DNA of 18,529 nucleotides from an uncultured Oscillospiraceae bacterium. Its GTDB lineage: Bacteria > Bacillota > Clostridia > Oscillospirales > Oscillospiraceae. Positions 12,382 to 18,529 of the stretch are shown here, piece after piece. Under the pieces are notes generated by a model. The model was not told the origin of the DNA. It was given only the letters and a program-made list of their open reading frames with translations, and searched no databases. The position numbers and the translations under genes were made by a program. The stretch's first letter is position 1. Each line of letters begins with the position of its first letter. Location of the stretch: the NCBI GenBank assembly GCA_947630345.1, contig CANRHF010000014.1:1-18529 (forward strand). Reading direction: 5' to 3'.

Positions 12382-13419
12382 GTGCCCTTTTCCAAAATGG
12401 GCGTCAACCCGGTGGACGCGCTGATCTTTTCCACGCTAAGTTATGTTAACTTTTCGGATTTTTTGCCCCAGGAACCGGGGGATGGGATCCCCCTGGGGGA
12501 GGCGGTTCCCCGGCTGCTGGAGGCCTCCGACATTCAAGGGCGGATTCGAGTCAAATCCGATATTCCGCTTCTTCGGGCGCTGACGGAGTCGCCCCGGTTT
12601 GCCGACGCGGAGCTGACCTTCTATCAGGATGTGCTGCTGCCCCGGGAACAGACCCAGTTCGCCGCCCTCACCGCTATTTTGGGGGACGGCAGCGCCTTTG
12701 CGGCCTTCCGGGGGACAGATCACTCCATTGTGGGCTGGAAGGAAGACTTCAATATGTGCTTCCAGGATTCCATTCCCGCCCAGGAGCGGGGATTGGAGTA
12801 TCTGCGGCGCCTGGCGGGAGCTTTTCCCGGCGTTCTCCGGCTGACGGGCCACTCCAAGGGCGGCAACGTGGCGGTGTACGCCGCATCCCTCTGTACGGAA
12901 GCGGTCCAGGACCGGATTGCCGGGGTTTACAATCAGGACGGCCCGGGCTTTACGGAAAAAATGATGAAAAACCCCGGCTATCTGCGGATGGTGCCGAAGA
13001 TCCACACCTATATTCCCCAGTCCTCCCTGATCGGCATGCTTTTGGAGCACGACGAGCCCTTCACCGTGATCCGCAGCCGGCAGATCGGCGGGGTGATGCA
13101 GCACGATCCCTACACCTGGGAGGTGCTGGGGCCGGAGCTGGTGCTGGCGGAGCAGACCACCGCCGATTCCCAGTTTATCGACAGGACCATCAAAACTTGG
13201 CTGGCCGGGATGACCCAGGAGCAGCGTAACGCCTTTTTTGACAGTCTTTACGCCCTGATCACCGAGGCCGGCGCGGACTATACCAATCAGCTGGCCCAGC
13301 CCAAGCGGCTGTTGGCCTATGTCCGCACTCTCAGCGCCGACGAGGAAATGCGCTCGCTGATCCTGGACCAGCTGACGAAACTGTACCGTGCCGCCCGGCA
13401 GACCCAGCAGGGGAACTGA
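12382..13419 (+). CDS. DUF2974 lipase-like protein, N-terminus frameshifted
   Basis: The in-frame part (345 residues from GTG 12382) is an alpha/beta-hydrolase-like DUF2974 (Mbeg1-like) protein. It has the nucleophile elbow LTGHSKGGNVAVYAASL (GxSxG, about residues 153-169), IAGVYNQDGPGFTEKMMKNP, a later IHTYIPQSSLIGMLLEHDEP segment, and VMQHDPYTWEV, whose His is a candidate triad residue. The natural start is evidently ATG 12344: AGGAGG lies just before it and MADILEYLR matches the family opening. That frame lacks one G at about 12372-12373 (TGC for TGG-C) and ends at a TGA soon after. Restoring the G would give MADILEYLRWRGDVPFSKMG, joining the two frames. The gene may therefore be damaged, use the weak GTG, or contain a sequence error. 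Confidence 0.82.
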   Translation: MPFSKMGVNPVDALIFSTLSYVNFSDFLPQEPGDGIPLGEAVPRLLEASDIQGRIRVKSDIPLLRALTESPRFADAELTFYQDVLLPREQTQFAALTAILGDGSAFAAFRGTDHSIVGWKEDFNMCFQDSIPAQERGLEYLRRLAGAFPGVLRLTGHSKGGNVAVYAASLCTEAVQDRIAGVYNQDGPGFTEKMMKNPGYLRMVPKIHTYIPQSSLIGMLLEHDEPFTVIRSRQIGGVMQHDPYTWEVLGPELVLAEQTTADSQFIDRTIKTWLAGMTQEQRNAFFDSLYALITEAGADYTNQLAQPKRLLAYVRTLSADEEMRSLILDQLTKLYRAARQTQQGN

Positions 13420-13476
13420 CCTGCCACCCTCTTGTGCGACTGTTCGACAAATCGACACTTGAAGAGGAGAGAACAA

Positions 13477-13896
13477 ATGGAATATATTCGTATAACGAAC
13501 GGCAATATGGACGGACTGAAAGCGCTTCACATCGGTTACAAGCAGGAGATCGGGGAAGAAGCGCCTACGGATGAGAACTTTGACAGCCTCTCTGAGGCGA
13601 TTAAAAAGGGGCAGATTCTCTTTTACGGGTGCGCGGATGGGGGTAGATTGATTGCCTGCTGCTCCATCACACCAACCTATTCCACATTTAACTACCAAAC
13701 AGGGGGCGTGTTTGAAGATTTCTACATTGCTCCCGAATATCGGCACAAAGGAATCGCAAGACAGTTAGTCAGATTTGCTTATCAAGAAAGCGGCGTGGGT
13801 TCTCTCACAGTTGGATGCGCGGATTGTGACATCAACATGTATCAGGCATTAGGCTTTACGATTCCGCTTGGAAATCTGTTGGCGTTTGAAGTTTAA
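13477..13896 (+). CDS. GNAT-family N-acetyltransferase
   Basis: The 139-residue protein has a single GNAT domain, which transfers an acetyl group from acetyl-CoA to an amine. Visible parts are a starting strand MEYIRITNG, a central VFEDFYIAPEYRHKGIARQL with the acetyl-CoA loop RHKGIA (motif A, residues about 88-93), and the C-terminal NMYQALGFTIP segment typical of GNAT motif B. The substrate is unknown. ATG 13477 follows GAAGAGGAGA at good spacing; the frame is open from 13432 without support. Its codon use is clearly more AT-rich than that of flanking genes, and it lies 31 bases before a second GNAT of similar composition. Both may have arrived together. Confidence 0.88.
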   Translation: MEYIRITNGNMDGLKALHIGYKQEIGEEAPTDENFDSLSEAIKKGQILFYGCADGGRLIACCSITPTYSTFNYQTGGVFEDFYIAPEYRHKGIARQLVRFAYQESGVGSLTVGCADCDINMYQALGFTIPLGNLLAFEV

Positions 13897-13927
13897 ACCG
13901 GCATTTCCTGAAAGGAACAGAATAAAG

Positions 13928-14455
13928 ATGCCAAATGATTTACGGCTCTATATCCCTCGTCCGGATGATGGCTGGTTTTACGTGAAAATGATGCGTGACC
14001 CGGCAACGATGGCCTATAACGCGCCATGGTTCCCGCCAGACGGGTGCATCCCCGCGCCGGAATCAGAGTGGCAGAGATTGCAGGAGTCCTGGATTGGGAA
14101 AACACCGGAGCGATTCTACGCGTTTCTGCGACGGAAAAGTGACGGTGCTTTTGTCGGCGATGTGAATTATCACTATAACCCGGAGCGGGACTGGTATGAT
14201 ATGGGAATCGTGATCTACGCCCCGGAGCGGGGAAAGGGATACGGCAAGCAAGGGCTTCGCCTGCTACTGGATCGCGCGTTCAAAGTGGATGGCGTTTCTC
14301 GCCTGCACAACGATTTTGAGCCGACCCGCGATGCAGGGTATCACATCCACAAAGCGGTGGGCTTTCGGGAAACAGGTATGGTTGACGGATTCATCCAGCT
14401 GGAATTGATGCGGGAGGAATATTTGGAAGACCGCTCCGCTCATTGTGAAGACTGA
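13928..14455 (+). CDS. GNAT-family N-acetyltransferase (RimJ/RimL-like)
   Basis: The 175-residue protein begins MPNDLRLYIPRPDDGWFYVK, like the RimL/ribosomal-protein-type acetyltransferases. It has YDMGIVIYAPERGKGYGKQG as strand 4 and the acetyl-CoA loop (RGKGYG), and HKAVGFRETGMVDGFIQLEL as the C-terminal GNAT motif. Proteins with this layout acetylate small molecules, antibiotics or protein N-termini; the substrate here is unknown. ATG 13928 follows AAAGGA with spacing of about 10. It is probably co-transcribed with the first GNAT. A strong hairpin region follows at 14479-14537. Base composition is lower in GC than the neighbours. Confidence 0.87.
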   Translation: MPNDLRLYIPRPDDGWFYVKMMRDPATMAYNAPWFPPDGCIPAPESEWQRLQESWIGKTPERFYAFLRRKSDGAFVGDVNYHYNPERDWYDMGIVIYAPERGKGYGKQGLRLLLDRAFKVDGVSRLHNDFEPTRDAGYHIHKAVGFRETGMVDGFIQLELMREEYLEDRSAHCED

Positions 14456-14478
14456 AAAACACATAGAGGTATATGAAC

Positions 14479-14537
14479 CCCCCAGCCGCTCCGGCTGGGG
14501 GTTGCCGCCGCCCGGATTACCGGAGCGGTATTTTTTT
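14479..14537 (+). terminator. Terminator region after the GNAT pair
   Basis: Two hairpins are in series. CCCCCAGCC (14479-14487) pairs with GGCTGGGGG (14493-14501). A second stem around CCGG-ATTA-CCGG (about 14507-14527) is followed by seven T at 14531-14537. Confidence 0.8.
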
Positions 14538-14547
14538 CTGGAATCTC

Positions 14548-14576
14548 TTTACTGTTGCGGCAAACTGTGGTACAAT
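14548..14576 (+). promoter_or_regulatory. Sigma-A promoter of the YfhO-like gene
   Basis: TTTACT (14548-14553), a 17-base spacer, then TACAAT (14571-14576) preceded by TGG, an extended -10. The leader is about 25 bases. Confidence 0.8.
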
Positions 14577-14608
14577 ACATTATTATATGCGGACCGGAGG
14601 AACGGTTT

Positions 14609-17299
14609 ATGAAGCTGCCACGACTGGATCGTGTAAAGAAAATCAAATGGAATTACCTGGCCCTGGCGTTCTGCATTCCCTTTGTGGGCATGCTGGGCGT
14701 GATGATCTTCAGCCAGTATGTGCCCTTCGGCCAGTATTCCATGCTCTATTCCGATATGTACCACCAGTACTATCCCTTCTTTGTCACCTTCCGGGACGCG
14801 CTGCGCTCCGGCAAGGGGCTGTTCTACACCTGGAGCGTGGGCATGGGGATGGATTATTTGGGGCTGATCTCCTACTATCTGGCGTCGCCCCTGAATTTAC
14901 TTTCCGTGCTGGTGCCGGAGAACCTGCTGCTGCCCTATTTCGCCATGCTGATGCCCATCAAGCTGGGCCTGGCCGGGTTGGCTTTCGCCTGGTTTTTGAA
15001 GAAGACCTTCCGGCGGGAGGATCTGTCCATCGCCCTGTTCGGCGGGCTCTACGCCCTGTGCGCCTGGGCCCTGGGCTACCAGTGGAACGTGATGTGGCTG
15101 GACACTTTCGCCCTGCTGCCGGTGGTGGCGGTGGGCACCGTGGCGCTGCTGCGGGATAAAAAGTTCGTCCTTTATACCCTTTCCCTGTTTCTCTCCATCT
15201 TCACCAACTATTATATCGGCCTGTTTACCTGTATTTTTGTCTTTCTTCTGTTTTTCTGCTATGAGATCTGCCGTTTTCGGGGGATCAAGCGGTTCTTTGC
15301 CGACCTGGTTCGGATCGCCTGCTTCTCCATTCTGGCCATCGGCATGACCGCCATTTTGGAGCTTCCGGCCCTGGCGGCGCTGCAAAACACCCACTCGGCG
15401 GTGAACAATTTCCCCGAGGGATTTCGGCTGAACATCGCCAGCGAGGCTACTTGGCAGGGGCTGCTGGACGCCATGCGCCAGGTGGCGGGGAATATGGCCG
15501 GCGGTCTGGAGCCAACCTTTAAAGAGGGCCTGCCCAATTTGTACTGCGGCGTGGGATCTATCTTCTTTGGATTCCTGTTTCTCACTGCCAAGCGGGTCAA
15601 GCTGCGGGACAAGCTCTGCGCCCTGGCTTTGCTGATTTTCTTCATGCTTAGCTTCATCATCCGGCAGCTGGACTATATCTGGCATGGCTTCCACTTCACC
15701 AATATGATCCCTTACCGGTTCAGCTTCCTGTTCAGCTTCGTGCTGCTGTATATGGCCTATCGGGCGTACCTGATGCGGCGGGTGTTTCAGCTCTGGCAGT
15801 ATTTCCTGGGGCTGTCCCTGACGCTGGCGGTGCTGGCCTGCTCCGACCAGCGGAGCGACCCGGTGTTCCTGATCTACAATCTGGCGTTCCTGTTTTTGTA
15901 TATGGCCATCGTTGTTTACGGGAATCACAATACCCCCATCCGCCGGGACGCCGAGCCGGAGGAGCGTCAGGCACATCTGGCGGACCGGATCCGCCGCCGG
16001 GAGCTGTCCGGGCAGCTGCTGCTGGGCCTGTTTGCCCTGGAGCTGGTGGCCAATCTGGTGAATTTTGGGGTTTATTTTCCGGGCGTCGGCGTTTCCAACT
16101 ACCCCAAAGGGACGGAGCAAGCCGCTTCTATGATCCGCTACATGAAGGAGCGGGAGGAGGACAACCTCTTTTACCGGGCCGAGGTTACCCACACCCAGAC
16201 GCTCAACGACGGGGCCATCAACGGGTACAATGGCATTTCCACCTTCACCAGCTCCGCCAACGTCAAGGTGACGCTGTTCATGCAGGCCCTGGGTTACGGG
16301 GCAAGGAACACCTATAACCGGTACTGCTTTGAGGAGTCCTCTCCAGTGGCGAACCTGTTTTTGGGGCTCAAATATATGCTGGAGCGGGACGGCCGGGTGG
16401 AGGAAAACAACTATTTTGACGAGATCCACCACTACGGCAACGTCTATCTGCTGGAAAACAACGCCTATCTGCCCCTGGGCTTCCTGGCGGACACCCAGCT
16501 GTCCAACGTCCAGTTTTCCACCCAGGCGGATAAATTTACCCTGCAAAACGAGCTGCTGCGGGCCGCCGCGGGGATTAACGGGGATGTCTGGGACCGGCCG
16601 GGCACCAATACCCAGCTGCTTTTTTCGGACACCGCCACCATCACCAACCAGTCCGGTGATTACTGCTCCTATGAAACGGGAGAATTCCCTGCCACCGTTA
16701 CTTATGAGTATCAGGTGGACCGGGACGGGCTGCTCTGCGTCTTTTTGGATCTTTCCAAGAGCAAAAGCTTCTCCATCTGGCTGAACGGAACGGAGCTGTA
16801 CGACGAATCCTACAGTCTTCCCCAGATGTTGGCGGTCAGCCAGGTGTCGCCTGGGGACACGGTCCAGGTGCGGTTCAACTGCGAGGCACAGGAGAACGGT
16901 ACCATCACTGTCCGGGCGGGGATCCTGAATGAGTATAATTTCCGGCAGGCCTACGAGGTACTCTCCGCCTGCCCCCTGGAGCTCACTTCCTTCCAGACCA
17001 CCCGGCTGGCCGGCTCCATCCGCTGTGACCGGGACGGGCTGCTCTACACCTCGATCCCCCAGGACGGGAACTGGCATGTGACCGTGGACGGCGCGGAGGT
17101 CTCCACGGTGCTGGTGGGCGGCGCCATGTGCGGCGTGCCTCTCACGGAGGGAGATCACACGGTGGTCTTCACCTACCGCAACGACGCTTTCTCCCTGGGC
17201 TGGAAGATCAGCGCCCTGTGCGCCGCGATTTTCCTGGGAGCGGTATTTTTGCGATACCGTCCCAAGTCCTTCAAGGGACGATACGAACACGCTGAATAA
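14609..17299 (+). CDS. YfhO-family polytopic membrane protein (GT-C type)
   Basis: This 896-residue protein matches the bacterial YfhO membrane family in size and layout. After a basic start (MKLPRLDRVKKIKW) come an N-terminal membrane segment and the family motif YSDMYHQYYPFFVTFRDALR (about residues 48-67), whose acidic residue is in the position of the catalytic Asp of GT-C glycosyltransferases. GLFYTWSVGMGMDYLGLISY follows. About 12 further membrane segments run to residue ~500, then a large extracytoplasmic beta-rich region (about 510-860), then a last membrane helix and basic tail (RYRPKSFKGRYEHAE). In B. subtilis YfhO takes part in GlcNAc modification of lipoteichoic acid with CsbB; no CsbB homologue is in this window, so that substrate is only a possibility. 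ATG 14609 follows CCGGAGG. Der begins 14 bases downstream, suggesting co-transcription. Confidence 0.9.
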   Translation: MKLPRLDRVKKIKWNYLALAFCIPFVGMLGVMIFSQYVPFGQYSMLYSDMYHQYYPFFVTFRDALRSGKGLFYTWSVGMGMDYLGLISYYLASPLNLLSVLVPENLLLPYFAMLMPIKLGLAGLAFAWFLKKTFRREDLSIALFGGLYALCAWALGYQWNVMWLDTFALLPVVAVGTVALLRDKKFVLYTLSLFLSIFTNYYIGLFTCIFVFLLFFCYEICRFRGIKRFFADLVRIACFSILAIGMTAILELPALAALQNTHSAVNNFPEGFRLNIASEATWQGLLDAMRQVAGNMAGGLEPTFKEGLPNLYCGVGSIFFGFLFLTAKRVKLRDKLCALALLIFFMLSFIIRQLDYIWHGFHFTNMIPYRFSFLFSFVLLYMAYRAYLMRRVFQLWQYFLGLSLTLAVLACSDQRSDPVFLIYNLAFLFLYMAIVVYGNHNTPIRRDAEPEERQAHLADRIRRRELSGQLLLGLFALELVANLVNFGVYFPGVGVSNYPKGTEQAASMIRYMKEREEDNLFYRAEVTHTQTLNDGAINGYNGISTFTSSANVKVTLFMQALGYGARNTYNRYCFEESSPVANLFLGLKYMLERDGRVEENNYFDEIHHYGNVYLLENNAYLPLGFLADTQLSNVQFSTQADKFTLQNELLRAAAGINGDVWDRPGTNTQLLFSDTATITNQSGDYCSYETGEFPATVTYEYQVDRDGLLCVFLDLSKSKSFSIWLNGTELYDESYSLPQMLAVSQVSPGDTVQVRFNCEAQENGTITVRAGILNEYNFRQAYEVLSACPLELTSFQTTRLAGSIRCDRDGLLYTSIPQDGNWHVTVDGAEVSTVLVGGAMCGVPLTEGDHTVVFTYRNDAFSLGWKISALCAAIFLGAVFLRYRPKSFKGRYEHAE

Positions 17300-17313
17300 A
17301 TAGGAGGATCTTC

Positions 17314-18529
17314 ATGGCAAAACCGTTGGTCGCCATTGTCGGCCGGCCCAATGTGGGAAAATCCATGCTGTTTAACAAGCTCACCGGCTGCCGGGTGTCC
17401 ATTGTGGAGGATACCCCGGGCGTCACCCGAGACCGGATCTACGCCGACTGCGAGTGGTGCGGAAGGACCTTTGCTCTGGTGGACACCGGGGGAATAGAGC
17501 CGGGAACGGACAGCGAGATGCTGAAATTTATGCGCCGCCAGGCGGAGATCGGCATTGAGCTGGCGGACTGCGTGGTGCTGGTCACGGACGTGCGGGCGGG
17601 GGTCACCGCCGCCGACCGGGACGTGGCGGCGCTGCTCCGCCGCGCGGGAAAGCCGGTGGCAGTGGCGGTGAATAAATGCGACGCCGTTGGCCCTACGGAC
17701 CCGGCGGTGTATGAGTTCTACGACCTGGGATTCGGAGACCTGTTTGAGATCTCCGCCCTCCACGGCCACGGGACCGGCGATTTGCTGGACTGGTGCCTGG
17801 AGCAGTTTCCTCGGGAGGAGGAACCGGAGGAGGCATCTCCGGTGATCCAGGTGGCTATCGTGGGCAAGCCCAACGTGGGAAAGTCCAGCCTCCTGAACCG
17901 GATCCTGGGGGAGGAGCGGGTGATCGTTTCCAATGTGGCGGGTACCACCCGGGACGCTATCGACAGCGAATTTGAAAACGAAACGGGCCGCTACCGCTTT
18001 ATTGATACGGCCGGCATGCGCCGGAAGAGCAAGATCGACGACGCCATCGAGCGCTACTCCAATATGCGGGCCATCAGCGCCATCGACCGGGCGGACGTGT
18101 GCCTGATTCTCATCGACGCCGGGGATGGCGTCACGGAGCAGGACACTAAAATCGCCGGCCTGGTCCACGAGGCGGGGAAGGCCGCCATCATCGTGGTCAA
18201 CAAGTGGGACGCGGTGGAGGACAAGCAGACCAACACCATGCGGGATCAGGAGGCGGCGGTGCGCCAGGGCCTGAGCTATATGACCTATGCCCCGGTGCTG
18301 TTTCTCTCCGCTCTGACGGGCCAGCGGGTGGAAAAGCTGTTTCCCCTGATCCAGTCTGTGTATGCCCAGAATAACAGCCGGGTCACCACCGGCGCCCTGA
18401 ACACGGTGCTGGCGGAGGCCACCGCCCGGGTGCAGCCGCCCACGGACAAGGGCCGCCGCCTGAAGATCTACTATATGACCCAGACCGGCGTCAAGCCCCC
18501 CTGCTTCGTGATCTTCTGCAACTCCCGGG
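17314..18529 (+). CDS. der: Ribosome-associated GTPase Der (EngA), 3' end outside window
   Basis: Der has two tandem GTPase domains and aids 50S subunit assembly. The visible 405 codons contain G-domain 1 with GRPNVGKSMLFNKL (residues 10-23), DTPGVTRDR, DTGG and NKCD. G-domain 2 has GKPNVGKSSLLNRI (about residues 183-196), GTTRDAID, DTAGMRRKSK and NKWD. The C-terminal KH-like domain starts (LKIYYMTQTGVKPPCFVIF) and is cut by the window end. In G-domain 1 the residue after the P-loop GKS is Met, where Der proteins usually have Thr; the key Lys and Ser are kept. ATG 17314 follows TAGGAGGA and starts MAKPLVAIVG as in the family. It lies 14 bases after the YfhO-like gene. Confidence 0.97.
   Translation, partial: MAKPLVAIVGRPNVGKSMLFNKLTGCRVSIVEDTPGVTRDRIYADCEWCGRTFALVDTGGIEPGTDSEMLKFMRRQAEIGIELADCVVLVTDVRAGVTAADRDVAALLRRAGKPVAVAVNKCDAVGPTDPAVYEFYDLGFGDLFEISALHGHGTGDLLDWCLEQFPREEEPEEASPVIQVAIVGKPNVGKSSLLNRILGEERVIVSNVAGTTRDAIDSEFENETGRYRFIDTAGMRRKSKIDDAIERYSNMRAISAIDRADVCLILIDAGDGVTEQDTKIAGLVHEAGKAAIIVVNKWDAVEDKQTNTMRDQEAAVRQGLSYMTYAPVLFLSALTGQRVEKLFPLIQSVYAQNNSRVTTGALNTVLAEATARVQPPTDKGRRLKIYYMTQTGVKPPCFVIFCNSR

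Noticed and set aside
13420..13476. Possible attachment site or inverted repeat at the left edge of the GNAT pair
   Set aside because: Only a very short imperfect stem (TTGT..CGA/TCG..ACAA) is seen, with no matching copy at the right edge near 14460 and no integrase.
12436..13746. 436-codon open frame on the minus strand across DUF2974 and the first GNAT
   Set aside because: It runs antisense through two supported genes and the gap between them, has no ribosome site or promoter, and has low-complexity composition.
14897..17290. 797-codon open frame on the minus strand opposite the YfhO-like gene
   Set aside because: It is exactly antisense to a clearly real membrane protein; its product is Gln/Gly/His/Arg-rich low-complexity sequence with no ribosome site. 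GC-rich codon bias creates such shadows.

Overview
The window looks like chromosome of a spore-forming, fairly GC-rich Clostridia member, most likely Oscillospiraceae (Flavonifractor/Oscillibacter/Lawsonibacter-like). The evidence is spoIVA, the CarD regulator, strong AGGAGG ribosome binding sites, sigma-A promoters with 17-bp spacers, and housekeeping genes of Firmicutes type (pyk, yceD-rpmF, der). The genus is inferred from protein style only; no search was run.

Layout. 1-1272: the end of pyruvate kinase and a CarD-like regulator, each followed by a hairpin terminator. 1318-6853: an accessory block. On the minus strand it holds three paralogous lipoproteins (1318-2457, 2507-3646, 3802-4932) and a small secreted protein (5044-5463). 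A 46-codon putative secreted peptide gene (5734-5874, +) overlaps tail to tail with an XRE-HTH/TPR regulator (5866-6783, -). 7028-7746: yceD-rpmF on the minus strand from a consensus promoter. 7855-10238: a two-gene ABC exporter operon under a perfect 29-bp operator. 10246-11836: spoIVA with a possible sigma-E promoter. 11837-13419: a PH-domain protein and a DUF2974 lipase-like gene whose conserved N-terminus is broken by a one-base frameshift. 13477-14455: two GNAT acetyltransferases of visibly lower GC. 14548-17299: a YfhO-type polytopic membrane protein. 17314-end: der (engA), cut by the window edge. No stretch over 300 bases lacks a gene.

The most interesting part is 5044-6853. A cytoplasmic HTH+TPR regulator sits next to a tiny Sec-signal peptide gene, and the 270-bp gap between that peptide gene and the divergently transcribed secreted protein carries a 19-bp-arm inverted repeat. 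Both ends of the repeat touch the -35 positions of two opposed promoters, whose -10 boxes lie the same distance (about 44.5 bp) from its centre. This is the expected shape of an RRNPP-type (PlcR/PapR, Rgg/SHP, Qsr/Qss-like) peptide signalling module. A peptide-responsive activator would switch on its own propeptide to the right, and a secreted protein with a lipoprotein series to the left. The genes and DNA signals are read directly; the wiring is inference.
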